Of a stretch of DNA of 19,038 nt, positions 1-8,007 are shown piece after piece. Each line of letters begins with the position of its first letter. Within the stretch, counting starts at the first letter, position 1. Origin of the DNA: Limiplasma sp048370855 (GTDB lineage Bacteria > Bacillota > Clostridia > Christensenellales > Aristaeellaceae). Location of the stretch: positions 1 through 19,038 of the forward strand of contig DBGEOK010000061.1 in NCBI GenBank assembly GCA_048370855.1, in the 5' to 3' direction. The notes below the pieces were generated by a model. It searched no databases and was not told the DNA's origin. It was given only the letters and a program-made list of their open reading frames with translations. The translations under genes were made by a program, and so were the position numbers.

Positions 1-15
1 TGACAAGTGGGATTG

Positions 16-22
16 AAGGAGG
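16..22 (+). promoter_or_regulatory. Ribosome binding site deciding the start of the MscS fusion gene
   Basis: AAGGAGG lies 8 bases before the ATG at 31. An upstream GTG at 7 precedes this site and so would not be served by it. This places the start of the first helix at residue 8. Confidence 0.75.
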
Positions 23-30
23 ATGCTGCC

Positions 31-2949
31 ATGAACCTGAAAAGGAAATTTATCGCCATCATCGTGACCGGTATTCTTTGCCTGGTGGCGCTGGGCGGCT
101 TCCTGACGCTGATGCAGACCAGATTGTCCGTCGGCGATCAAAGGGAGGATATCGAGCAGAAGCTTCAGCAGATGGACGAGCTGCTGGAGACGTCCGCCAA
201 AACGGCGGAGCAGACCAAAGCCACCTTCGACGGCATTTACCAGTCCAAGGCCGAAAGCCTGGCCTATATGGTGCGAGGGCTGGAGGCCGGCGATCTTAGC
301 ATCAGGGAATACAACGCCGTTTTGAACACGACCAACGCGCTCATTCTGGACAGAAGCGGCGCCGTGCTGGCACAGGCGAAGCCTACCCTGGCGGACTTTA
401 CCCGCGCGCGGTATAACCAGCTCCGCACGGTGTTCCAGGCCGGCGCGCCCTCGGAAGCGTTTGAGGTGGAGACGGACGGCGTGCGCATGCGATATTACGG
501 CGCGCGCATCGATGCCGGGCGCATGGCCGTGATCGAGCAGGAGCCCTCCGAGCTGGACCGTCTCATGGAGGACACCTCCACCTGGAAGAGCATTCTTGGC
601 AACGTGAGCGTCGGGCTGAACGGATACACCTTTGTCGTCTCCAGCAAGGACTATACCTTCCTGTATCATCCGGATGAACTGCTGGTCGGCGCGGACGCGC
701 TGAATGCCGGCGTCGCCGTGGAGGATCTGGAGGATGGCCGTTACACGTGGCTGACGATCAACGGGGAGCGGCTGTATGGCGGGGTGACCAGAGCGGGGGA
801 CGCCTACATCCTGTGCGTTGTACCAGAAAGCGAGCTGACGGAATCCCGGGCGATCACAGTCGGAATTGTATTGTTTGTGTTCATTGCCGTTATCGCCGTC
901 GTCATCCTCTATGCGATCCTCATGCTCAGGAGCGGCGCGGCAAATTCCGGCGGGGACGCGCGGGGGTACGCGGACGCGGGCGCGCTGCGCTACAACAAAA
1001 CCGTCGGTCGCAAGATCGGCGTGATCTCCATCATCGGGGTATTGTGCATTTTTGTCATTTCATTTTATATCCAAACGCTGTTCTCCCTGTCCCGCTGGTC
1101 CATGAGCGCCAGCCAGCGCATGACCGACGTGGAGCGCGCCATGGAGCGCTACGAGCAGGACGTTGAGCTTCTGACAAACCGTTATAACCGCAGCTACCTG
1201 AGCAAATGCGAAACCGCCGCCTATATCTTGCAGAGCCGCCCGGAGCTGGCCAACAGGAACGATCTTGCCGAGCTCAGCGCGGCGCTGGACGCGGAGTTTA
1301 TTTGCGTGTTTGACGCCGAGGGTACGCTGACGGCCACCGACTCCGGTTACACCAATTTCAGCATCAGCACGAACCCCGCCGATCAGTCCTACGCCTTTGC
1401 CAAGCTGCTTCAGGGCGTTGATTCCGTCATTCAGGAGGCCAGGCCGGACGATATCTCCGGCGAGTACCGCCAGTATGTGGGCGTAACGCTGCGGGCCGAG
1501 GACGGCGGCTGCGACGGCGTGGTGCAGATTGCCGTCAAACCGGAGCAGCTCCAGCAGGCCGTTCAGAACCTGGATATCGGCTACATTCTCAGCAGTATCA
1601 AGGTGGGGACGAACGGCTTCGCCTTCGCGGTCGACAAAGAAAGCCTGACCTTCGATTCCTTCCCGGAGGAAAAGTACGTGGGGAGGAGCGCGGTCGACTA
1701 TGGCATGACGGAAAATGAGTTTGCCGACGGCTTCAGCGATTATATTACGCTGGGCTCCGACCGGTATTACGGCTCCTCGCTGGAAACGGAGAATCAATAT
1801 ATTTATGTGGTCGTGCCCGCGCAGGAGCTTGGCGGGCAGCGGCTGGCCGTGTCCCTGGCTTCCGCGGGGGTCAGCCTGATCTGCCTGGGTGCGATCTTTT
1901 GCATCATTACGCTCAGCCCGCGCGGCGGGAAACACAGACAGGGCCGGAGGAAGGCCGCGGAAAACGACCAGATGATCGACGTGGTCATGCCGGACGGTAC
2001 GGTCAAAAAAACCGAGTCGGCCGCCGCCCGCTGGGACAACGCCGGCATCAAGTGGCGTAACCAGACGCCGGAGCAGCAGGTTTCCAGCGTCCTGCACGGC
2101 ATTCTTGGGCTGTTGGCCCTGATGATTTGCGCGGCTGTGCTGTTCAAGGACGCCATTTTCAGCAGCCATTCCGTCTTTTTGTACGTGCTCAGCGGCGTGT
2201 GGCAGCGCGGCGTCAACGTGTTCGCCATTACGGCGTGCGTCCTGGTGCTGTGCGTGGTGAGCGTGGCGGCCATGCTGGTGCAGCGGGTGCTCAAGCTGCT
2301 TTCCCGGGTGATGGAGGCCCATGGCGAGACGATCTGCCGCTTAATCGGAAGCTTTGTCAAGTACGTATCCGTCATCGCGGCGCTGTACTACTGCCTGGCA
2401 CTGTTCGGCGTGGATACGCAGACGCTGCTCGCCTCCGCCAGCATTTTGACGCTGGTAATCGGCCTTGGCGCCAACAAGCTGGTAGCGGATGTCATTGCGG
2501 GCCTGTTCATTATCTTCGAGGGAGATTTCCGCGTGGGAGATATCGTGACCATCGGGGACTGGCGCGGCACGGTGCTGGAAATCGGCGTTCGCACAACCAA
2601 GCTGGAGGATGCCAACAGCAATATCAAAATACTGAACAACAGCGCGATCAGCGGCGTCATCAACATGACGCGCAAGTATTCCGTGGCCTCGGTTGATGTG
2701 GCGCTGGAATACGGCGAGCCGCTGGATAAACTGGAGAATATGCTCAAGGCCGAGCTGCCGGGCCTTCGCCGCGCCCTGCCGGCTATCAAGGACGGACCGA
2801 TTTACGACGGCATTGTCGCGCTTGGCGGCGGCAAGATGAGCATCCGCATCGTCGCGCACTGCTCGGAAGCCGACCGCACGCAGCTTTTACGCGACCTCAA
2901 CCGTGAGATCAAGCTGCTGTTCGACCGCAATGGGATTCAAATTCTGTAA
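31..2949 (+). CDS. Cache-Cache-MscS mechanosensitive channel fusion protein
   Basis: Likely a cytoplasmic-membrane ion channel of the MscS family carrying two extracellular sensor modules. The ATG at 31 (972 residues) is preferred because AAGGAGG sits 8 bases upstream; the frame is open to a GTG at 7. Visible order: helix 8-28; Cache-like region about 29-272 (IGNVSVGLNGYTFVV followed by a YHP motif); helices about 273-300 and 328-352; second Cache-like region about 353-603 (SIKVGTNGFAFAV); helix about 604-626; short charged linker; helices about 686-706, 728-750 and 771-790; then the MscS core. The pore-lining helix and beta domain are recognisable from LTLVIGLGANKLVADVIAGL, FEGDFRVGDIVTIGDWRGTV and NNSAISGVINMTRKYS. 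The MscS part is confident. The Cache assignment rests on motif resemblance and on two large loops each bounded by membrane helices. The gene looks monocistronic; its promoter lies outside the window. MscS channels gate on membrane tension, and ligand control through the Cache arms is inference. Confidence 0.88.
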   Translation: MNLKRKFIAIIVTGILCLVALGGFLTLMQTRLSVGDQREDIEQKLQQMDELLETSAKTAEQTKATFDGIYQSKAESLAYMVRGLEAGDLSIREYNAVLNTTNALILDRSGAVLAQAKPTLADFTRARYNQLRTVFQAGAPSEAFEVETDGVRMRYYGARIDAGRMAVIEQEPSELDRLMEDTSTWKSILGNVSVGLNGYTFVVSSKDYTFLYHPDELLVGADALNAGVAVEDLEDGRYTWLTINGERLYGGVTRAGDAYILCVVPESELTESRAITVGIVLFVFIAVIAVVILYAILMLRSGAANSGGDARGYADAGALRYNKTVGRKIGVISIIGVLCIFVISFYIQTLFSLSRWSMSASQRMTDVERAMERYEQDVELLTNRYNRSYLSKCETAAYILQSRPELANRNDLAELSAALDAEFICVFDAEGTLTATDSGYTNFSISTNPADQSYAFAKLLQGVDSVIQEARPDDISGEYRQYVGVTLRAEDGGCDGVVQIAVKPEQLQQAVQNLDIGYILSSIKVGTNGFAFAVDKESLTFDSFPEEKYVGRSAVDYGMTENEFADGFSDYITLGSDRYYGSSLETENQYIYVVVPAQELGGQRLAVSLASAGVSLICLGAIFCIITLSPRGGKHRQGRRKAAENDQMIDVVMPDGTVKKTESAAARWDNAGIKWRNQTPEQQVSSVLHGILGLLALMICAAVLFKDAIFSSHSVFLYVLSGVWQRGVNVFAITACVLVLCVVSVAAMLVQRVLKLLSRVMEAHGETICRLIGSFVKYVSVIAALYYCLALFGVDTQTLLASASILTLVIGLGANKLVADVIAGLFIIFEGDFRVGDIVTIGDWRGTVLEIGVRTTKLEDANSNIKILNNSAISGVINMTRKYSVASVDVALEYGEPLDKLENMLKAELPGLRRALPAIKDGPIYDGIVALGGGKMSIRIVAHCSEADRTQLLRDLNREIKLLFDRNGIQIL

Positions 2950-3092
2950 CGAAACCGGGGCGCGCGCCGGACGGCGATGCACGCAAAAGGGGCGCGCCCC
3001 CGCGTCGCCTGGCCGAATTACGTGGCAATAAGCTTCCAGGCGCGCGCAAAACACGCTGTTTTCCAATGGAACGGGTATTTCAGACAAAGGAA

Positions 3093-3132
3093 AAGCCGCC
3101 CCGCATTGCGATCCGGCAGTGCGGGGCGGCTT
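3093..3132. terminator. Bidirectional intrinsic terminator between converging genes
   Basis: A perfect 13-bp stem (AAGCCGCCCCGCA with TGCGGGGCGGCTT) extends by four more pairs, one of them G-T, around a six-base loop. Both flanks fit: T-rich TTCCTT follows on the plus strand, ending the channel gene, and TTTTCCTTTG follows on the minus strand, ending the transketolase pair. The minus side has the better T tract. Confidence 0.85.
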
Positions 3133-3213
3133 CCTTAACGGCATGGCGGCAAGGGCCGGAAACAGGCTTTCTTGCCGTTTAAGCAGGGCGAACGGCTGAT
3201 CCTGACCTTTTCC

Positions 3214-4134
3214 TCAGCCTTCCAGCACCCGGTCGGCAATGCTCTGCGCATCCAGCTTGTATGCGCGAAGCAGGTCGGCGGGCTTGCCGCTTTGGCCGAA
3301 GGTATCCTGAACGCCGATTTTGACGAGCCTTACGCCGTCCAGGCCGACCAGCGCGGCGGCGGCGGCGTCTCCCAGGCCGCCGATGACGCTGTGCTCCTCC
3401 ACGGTATAGACCTTCCGGTATTTCGCGGCCAGGGCCTGGACGCCCGCCTCGTCAAAGGGCTTCAGGGTATGGGCGTTGACGACGGACACGCTCACGCCGC
3501 GCGCGCTGAGCAGCTCGGCGGCCGCCAGGCATTCGCCGACCATCACGCCGCAGCAAAGCAGCATAGCGTCCGCTCCCTCCCGCAGCACGTTGACCTTGCC
3601 CAGCTCAAAGGGCATCGCCCGCTCAAAAACAGGCGAGGGCAGACGCGCCAGGCGGATGTATACGGGGCCGTGTAGCGCCATGGCCGCGTCCACGCACCGC
3701 TCGGTCTCGTTGGCGTCGCAGGGGACAAGAACGGTCATATTCGGCAGCGCGCGCATGATGGCGATATCCTCGATGGCCTGATGGCTGCCGCCGTCCTCGC
3801 CCAAGGTGACGCCGGCATGGGTAAAGCCGAACTTGACGTTCAGCTTGGGGTAGCAAACGCTGTTGCGGATCTGGTCGTAGGCGCGGCCCGCGAATACCGC
3901 GAACGTGCTGCAAAAGGGTATCAAGCCCAGCGTGGACATGCCCGCGGCCATATCCACCATATTCGCTTCGGCAATGCCGCAGTCAAAAAAGCGGTCCGGG
4001 TGCTCCTTTTTAAAATATTGGGTCATGGTCGCGCCCGCAAGGTCGGCGTCCAGCACCACGAGCTTGTCATTCTGATGCCCGAGCTTGGCGAGGTATTCGC
4101 CATAGGCCACGCGGGTTGCTTTTTTTTCGCTCAT
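3214..4134 (-). CDS. Transketolase, C-terminal subunit
   Basis: Second half of a split transketolase, which transfers two-carbon ketol units between sugar phosphates in the cytoplasmic non-oxidative pentose phosphate pathway using thiamine diphosphate. The 306-residue protein has the pyrimidine-binding domain at its N-terminus (KKATRVAYGEYLAKLG, DADLAGAT, then the FFDCGIAEANMVDMAAGMS stretch carrying the catalytic glutamate) and the transketolase C-terminal domain (VYTVEEHSVIGGLGDA, DTFGQSGKPADLL). I prefer the ATG at 4134. The in-frame ATG at 4146 directly abuts the AGAGAGG Shine-Dalgarno-like run with no spacing, although the distance to 4134 is a rather long 12 bases. It lies about 50 bases downstream of the N-terminal subunit gene, on the same strand, as usual for two-gene transketolases in Firmicutes and archaea. 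DXS-like enzymes share this architecture, but the half-length split and motifs favour transketolase. Confidence 0.92.
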   Translation of the reverse strand: MSEKKATRVAYGEYLAKLGHQNDKLVVLDADLAGATMTQYFKKEHPDRFFDCGIAEANMVDMAAGMSTLGLIPFCSTFAVFAGRAYDQIRNSVCYPKLNVKFGFTHAGVTLGEDGGSHQAIEDIAIMRALPNMTVLVPCDANETERCVDAAMALHGPVYIRLARLPSPVFERAMPFELGKVNVLREGADAMLLCCGVMVGECLAAAELLSARGVSVSVVNAHTLKPFDEAGVQALAAKYRKVYTVEEHSVIGGLGDAAAAALVGLDGVRLVKIGVQDTFGQSGKPADLLRAYKLDAQSIADRVLEG

Positions 4135-4181
4135 ATTGTTAGCCATCCTCTCTCAATATCAGACGTTTCGCTCAAAAACGC

Positions 4182-4997
4182 TCAGCCTTGCGCGTCCAGC
4201 TCGCTCAGGGCCTGCCGGCGCTGTTCCTCGCTGGGGGCCTTGCCGTGCCAGCCGACCTGGTTTTCCATGAAGCTGACGCCCTTGCCCTTGACGGTCTTCA
4301 TTCGGATGAGCTTGGGCTTGCCGGGAGCGTGGGGCCTGTTGAGCGCGGCAAGGATCTGGTCGTAATCGTTGCCGTCCGGAACCTCCACCACGTCCATGCC
4401 AAAGGCCGCAAACTTGGCGGATATGTCGCCCAGGCTCATGACCTCGTCGTTGGAGCCGTCGATCTGCAGGCCGTTGTTGTCCAGAATGACGGTGAGGTTG
4501 TCCAGCTTATAGTGCGCGGCGGCCATACAAGCCTCCCATACCAAGCCCTCCTGCGATTCGCCGTCGCCGATGACAGCATATACCTGAAAAGCCTTTTGGG
4601 TGGCCTTCGCGCCCAACGCCATGCCTGTGGCGATGCTGACGCCCTGGCCCAGGGAGCCGGTGGAGGCGTCCACGCCCGGGCAGCGCTTCATATCGGGATG
4701 CCCCTGAAGAATGCTGCCAAGCTGGCGGAAGCCCTTAAATTCCGACTTGTCAAAGAAGCCGCGCTCGCCCAGCACCGCGTACAGCGCCGGAGCGGCGTGC
4801 CCCTTGCTGAGCACAAAGCGGTCGCGGTCCTCCAGCCTGGGGTTTTGCGGGTCGATGTGCATTTTTTCAAAATAGAGGGCGACCAGCGCCTCCACAATGG
4901 AAAGAGAGCCGCCGGGATGGCCGCAGCCGGCGTCCGCCGTCATGTTGATGATATCGCGGCGCACCTGGGCGCATAGGGAACGAGTCGCAGCATCCAT
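4182..4997 (-). CDS. Transketolase, N-terminal (thiamine diphosphate-binding) subunit
   Basis: First half of the split transketolase, 271 residues, forming an active heteromer with the product of the next gene. Visible motifs: CGHPGGSLS at 25-33; DRFVLSKGHAAPALYAVL at 59-76; TGSLGQGVSIATGMALG at 113-129; and the diphosphate/metal motif GDGESQEG (144-151) ending in DNNGLQ (173-178). The C-terminus has the VKGKGVSFMEN and WHGKAPSEEQ segments typical of the family. The start ATG at 4997 follows AGGAGG at 9-base spacing. A sigma-A promoter (5046-5075) and a small leader hairpin (5022-5037) precede it. Length and motif order match the usual family, and nothing looks damaged. Confidence 0.95.
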   Translation of the reverse strand: MDAATRSLCAQVRRDIINMTADAGCGHPGGSLSIVEALVALYFEKMHIDPQNPRLEDRDRFVLSKGHAAPALYAVLGERGFFDKSEFKGFRQLGSILQGHPDMKRCPGVDASTGSLGQGVSIATGMALGAKATQKAFQVYAVIGDGESQEGLVWEACMAAAHYKLDNLTVILDNNGLQIDGSNDEVMSLGDISAKFAAFGMDVVEVPDGNDYDQILAALNRPHAPGKPKLIRMKTVKGKGVSFMENQVGWHGKAPSEEQRRQALSELDAQG

Positions 4998-5021
4998 GAT
5001 TGGATTCCTCCTTGCTTGCGT

Positions 5022-5037
5022 GCGGGCTTGTGCCCGC
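5022..5037 (-). promoter_or_regulatory. Small hairpin in the transketolase leader
   Basis: GCGGGC and GCCCGC form a perfect 6-bp stem around a four-base loop, between the promoter and the ribosome binding site. It is followed by no T run, so it is not a terminator. It may stabilise the message or be incidental. Confidence 0.35.
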
Positions 5038-5045
5038 GTGCTTTT

Positions 5046-5075
5046 ATCCTAGCAGATGATAAGCCGGGTTGTCAA
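5046..5075 (-). promoter_or_regulatory. Sigma-A promoter for the transketolase pair
   Basis: On the minus strand a perfect -35 box TTGACA (5075-5070) is followed after 18 bases by TAGGAT (5051-5046). It lies about 50 bases ahead of the transketolase N-terminal subunit start and just beyond the stop of the preceding minus-strand gene. Confidence 0.7.
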
Positions 5076-5107
5076 TCATTTGTACGTACCTTTCCGCCCC
5101 AAAGCGG

Positions 5108-6172
5108 TCAGCCGCCGTGCCGGCCCATGGTGCTCTTGATGCGCGGCGCGGGCTTGTCAGGCGCGGCGGGCGCGGAGGCCGGCGCGGCCTCAACCCGCCC
5201 GGAGGACGGCTCGTCAGGCGCGGGCCGGGCGGCAAAGGTGGATCGGATGACGATGCGGCCGCCGCTCTGGCTTCCTCCACCGGCGGGCGGATCGAAAGGA
5301 TGCGGATCTGGCGGCGCGGCGGGGGGGAGGGGGGACGCGACGGGCGCGCTTAACGGCGGATGGAAAGCGGGCCCCGGCCGAGGGACGGGGGCTGCCGCCG
5401 TCATGCCGGGCGGAAAGGCGCCCGCCTCCGATTTTGTCGGCGCGGTGGGTACGGGAGCGGGCTTAGCCGGCTCGGACGGCGGTTCCTGCGGACGAAGCTC
5501 CTCCGCGCGCGCCGGCAGGCTTTGATTCGGGAAATCGTCAGCCATAGCAGGCACGCCGCCCGCCGGGCGAGCGTAGGGGGACGCCGCTTCATCCGGACGC
5601 GCGGGCGGCATATAGGCGACGGGCTCCCGGGCTCTGCGCGCGGGCGGCGCGTAGGCCGATTCAAAATTGGGTTGGGAGGCGGGCGGCGCATAGGCGGCCG
5701 ACGGGCGCTCCTCCGCCGTTTCTATCCGCCCGGCGGCGGCCCTGGGGGCGAGCAGCTCCTGCAAGGAGGTGTCTGCAAACGGGTTGGCCTCGCGTGCCTC
5801 CGGCGCGCGGCTTGCGCGCCATACCGGCATGTCGGGAGGCTCCGCGCCGCCCGGCACGGCGACATAGGGCGCGCGCGCGGCGGGAGCGGCGGTTTCCTCC
5901 CCGGAGGGGCGCGCCGTCAGCATCAGCAGCGCGCCCGCCAGCACGACGCCCGCGCCGACAACCATTACAAGGTAGCAGTTGCGCAGCGAAAAGCTCATCG
6001 CATGGTTGATGGCGTTCACAAAGGCATTTTGGGAGGGCGTTTCAAAGGAGGAAAGCACCAGCCGAAGCTGGTCGTTCTGGATCATCGGCAGCACGGTGGC
6101 CGCCAGGCCCACGAAGGTGACGACGCATCCCAGGCCGAACAGAAAGCCGCTGAGTATCTTGTGAACCTTCAT
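5108..6172 (-). CDS. Two-helix membrane protein with long proline/alanine-rich tail
   Basis: No family recognised. The 354-residue protein has two hydrophobic helices, about 6-31 and 66-87, separated by a short loop with a few polar residues. A roughly 265-residue low-complexity tail follows, rich in proline, alanine, arginine and glutamate, with recurring PP and AYAPPA/AYMPPA-like blocks (about 165-215). The tail is probably disordered and, with short hydrophobic hairpin topology, could be cytoplasmic. The ATG at 6172 is chosen because GGAAAGGAA lies about 9 bases upstream; the frame is open further upstream to 6265 but overlaps the region before the divergent gene. Frame choice is supported by the coherent pair of membrane helices, but such GC-rich sequence gives long open frames on both strands, so the tail deserves checking. 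It is divergent from the VWA-phosphatase-kinase unit, which raises the possibility of a functional link. Confidence 0.7.
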   Translation of the reverse strand: MKVHKILSGFLFGLGCVVTFVGLAATVLPMIQNDQLRLVLSSFETPSQNAFVNAINHAMSFSLRNCYLVMVVGAGVVLAGALLMLTARPSGEETAAPAARAPYVAVPGGAEPPDMPVWRASRAPEAREANPFADTSLQELLAPRAAAGRIETAEERPSAAYAPPASQPNFESAYAPPARRAREPVAYMPPARPDEAASPYARPAGGVPAMADDFPNQSLPARAEELRPQEPPSEPAKPAPVPTAPTKSEAGAFPPGMTAAAPVPRPGPAFHPPLSAPVASPLPPAAPPDPHPFDPPAGGGSQSGGRIVIRSTFAARPAPDEPSSGRVEAAPASAPAAPDKPAPRIKSTMGRHGG

Positions 6173-6317
6173 TTGCGCGTTCCTTTCCAAAGGTGGTTTG
6201 CTGTATCTGTTTTTCTTCGAGACGAACGCGCCGTTTTCCTTCCAAATCAGGGCAGGAAAAAGCAAAGCCGCGCAGAATTATGGAAGATGATGAAACTTGC
6301 CATGGGAGGATGCCTGT

Positions 6318-6998
6318 ATGGAAGGCTATAAGCTGACGTATAACGTGGATATGGTATTTTGTATCGACGCCACGGGAAGCATGCGGCATGTGCTGGACCT
6401 TGTTAAACAAAACGCCCTGAACCTGTACCGCGACGTGGTGGCGGAGATGGAAAAAAAACACAAGGTTATCAATCAGCTTCGCGTGCGCGTGATCGCCTTC
6501 CGCGATTACGTGGCCGACGGCGACGACGCGATGCTGAGCAGCGATTTTTTTGTTCTGCCGGAACAGGCGCAAATGCTGTATGACTGCGTGGGCGGCATCA
6601 GCGCCAAGGGCGGCGGGGATATCCCGGAGGATGGGCTGGAGGCCCTGGCCTACGCCATTCGCAGCGACTGGACGCGGGAGGGCGTCAAAAAGCGGCACAT
6701 CATTGTGATGTGGTCGGACGCGCCCACCCACGACCTGGGCTATGGCAAAATCGCGCCATGGTACCCCGAGGGCATGGCGAAGGACTTTGCCGAGCTTAGC
6801 CTCTGGTGGGAGGATGAGCAGCTTGGCGGCGGGATGGACGAGAACGCCAAGCGTCTGCTGATCTTTGCGCCGGACGCCCCCTCATGGAACCGCATTTCCT
6901 CGGAATGGGGGCAGGTTATCCACGTGCAGACGGTCAGCGAAGGGCTGATGGACGTGGAATACCGGCAGGTGCTGGACGCTGTGTGCAACACCATTTGA
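6318..6998 (+). CDS. VWA-domain protein, first gene of a VWA-PP2C-kinase triad
   Basis: A 226-residue cytoplasmic protein made almost entirely of one von Willebrand factor A domain. The metal-ion-dependent adhesion site is visible: DATGS at 17-21 inside a hydrophobic strand (MVFCIDATGSM), a GGGDIPEDG loop in the middle, and WSDAPTHD near two thirds. There is no signal peptide. The ATG at 6318 follows GGGAGGA at about 8-base spacing; an upstream in-frame ATG at 6297 lacks such a site. VWA domains bind partner proteins through a metal. The next genes, a PP2C phosphatase 28 bases on and a kinase, match the composition of TerY-P triads in which a VWA protein works with a phosphatase and kinase. 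This VWA is not a close textual match to TerY that I can confirm, so the family link is inferred from gene order and domain types. Confidence 0.88.
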   Translation: MEGYKLTYNVDMVFCIDATGSMRHVLDLVKQNALNLYRDVVAEMEKKHKVINQLRVRVIAFRDYVADGDDAMLSSDFFVLPEQAQMLYDCVGGISAKGGGDIPEDGLEALAYAIRSDWTREGVKKRHIIVMWSDAPTHDLGYGKIAPWYPEGMAKDFAELSLWWEDEQLGGGMDENAKRLLIFAPDAPSWNRISSEWGQVIHVQTVSEGLMDVEYRQVLDAVCNTI

Positions 6999-7010
6999 CG
7001 CCCCGCGCGC

Positions 7011-7017
7011 GGAAGGG
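7011..7017 (+). promoter_or_regulatory. Ribosome binding site deciding a TTG start of the phosphatase gene
   Basis: GGAAGGG sits 9 bases before the TTG at 7027 and directly touches the alternative TTG at 7018, so 7027 is the better start. Confidence 0.55.
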
Positions 7018-7026
7018 TTGGGTCTT

Positions 7027-8007
7027 TTGCTGGAAAGGCTTCTTTCGGTGAGCTATGCTGTCCTCCCCGGCGAGGGGGAGGACAGCTTTGCCATGGGCGA
7101 GGACGCGCGCGGCGGGTTTCTTTGCGTGGCGGACGGCTGCGGCGGTCTGGGCAGCCGCCGGTATCGGGACCTGGGGGAGCATACGGGCGCGTACCTGGCT
7201 TCCCGGCTGGTGACGCGCGCTTTTTCCGGCTGGGCGGAGGAGCGCATGCCCATGCCGGATACGTCGGACGAGGGCCGCGTGCTATGCGCGGACCTGGAGC
7301 GGGACCTTGAGGGGATTCTCCGGGGCTTCGCGAGGAAGAACTGCGAGGGCGGGGCCCCTCCGCGCATTGTGGGAAGCATGCAGCGTGTGCTGCCCACCAC
7401 TCTTTGCGCCGCCGTGGCGGAGCCGGGCGCTGTGTCGGAATGCTGCTTCCTGTGGGCGGGAGACAGCCGCGGGTATATTCTGGACGCGGACGGCTTGCAC
7501 CAGCTTACCCGCGACCATGCGCGCGGCGGGCCGGACCCCTTTGAAAGCCTGTACAGAGACGTTCCGTTAACCAACCTGGCCAGCGCGGACAGCCCGCTGT
7601 GCCTGAGCATGCGCCGGACGACGGCGCGCGGGCCTTGCGTGCTGGTGCTGGCGACGGACGGGGCGTTTGGATGCCTGCCTACGCCCATGGAGTTTGAAAT
7701 GCTGCTGCTTCAAACGCTGCTGGCCGCGAGCAGCGCGCGGGGATGGCGGCGCAAGCTTGAAATAGAGCTGGGAAAGCTCGCGCACGACGACGCGACCATC
7801 CTGTGCATGCTCGTGGGCTTTGACGCCTACGCCGGGCTGAAGCAGTATTTCGCGCCCAGGCGGGACTGGCTTCGGCGCAACTATATTACGCCTGTGAGGC
7901 GAAGGAGCGGAGACTTCGCTTTCGCCCGCGAAAAATGGCTGGAATACCGAGAGGGTTACGACAGGACTGAGGGAACGCGCCATGAACACACGGATTGGAG
8001 AATATGA
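7027..8007 (+). CDS. PP2C-family protein Ser/Thr phosphatase
   Basis: A 326-residue cytoplasmic metal-dependent phosphatase that removes phosphate from serine or threonine. Motifs in order: GEDSF (17-21), CVADGCGGLG (33-42, the usual DGMGG site with C for M), WAGDSRGYILDADGLHQLTRDHA (from about 143), LATDGAFG (about 208-214, usual SDG with T for S) and DDATIL (254-259). The aspartates that bind the two metals are all present, so it is probably active. The start is a TTG chosen from the ribosome binding site at 7011-7017. The gene begins 28 bases after the VWA gene and its 3' end overlaps the kinase gene by 26 bases, which implies one transcript and probably coupled translation. It most likely reverses phosphorylation by the kinase next door, an inference from the pairing. 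Confidence 0.9.
   Translation: MLERLLSVSYAVLPGEGEDSFAMGEDARGGFLCVADGCGGLGSRRYRDLGEHTGAYLASRLVTRAFSGWAEERMPMPDTSDEGRVLCADLERDLEGILRGFARKNCEGGAPPRIVGSMQRVLPTTLCAAVAEPGAVSECCFLWAGDSRGYILDADGLHQLTRDHARGGPDPFESLYRDVPLTNLASADSPLCLSMRRTTARGPCVLVLATDGAFGCLPTPMEFEMLLLQTLLAASSARGWRRKLEIELGKLAHDDATILCMLVGFDAYAGLKQYFAPRRDWLRRNYITPVRRRSGDFAFAREKWLEYREGYDRTEGTRHEHTDWRI

Noticed and set aside
1060..2322. 420-codon open frame on the minus strand
   Set aside because: It lies wholly inside the channel gene, is rich in His, Arg and Gly as expected from antisense of GC-rich coding sequence, and has no family features.
4188..4976. 262-codon open frame on the plus strand
   Set aside because: It is antisense to the transketolase N-terminal subunit and has no recognisable motif or ribosome binding site.
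6173..6317. Promoters for the divergent pair (membrane protein and triad)
   Set aside because: I looked on both strands for -35/-10 pairs and found only weak partial boxes (for example AATTAT near 6276) with no matching partner at the right spacing.
5360..6331. 323-codon plus-strand frame opposite the proline-rich protein
   Set aside because: Arg/Gly/His-rich composition typical of a shadow frame; the minus frame has two clean membrane helices and a good ribosome binding site.
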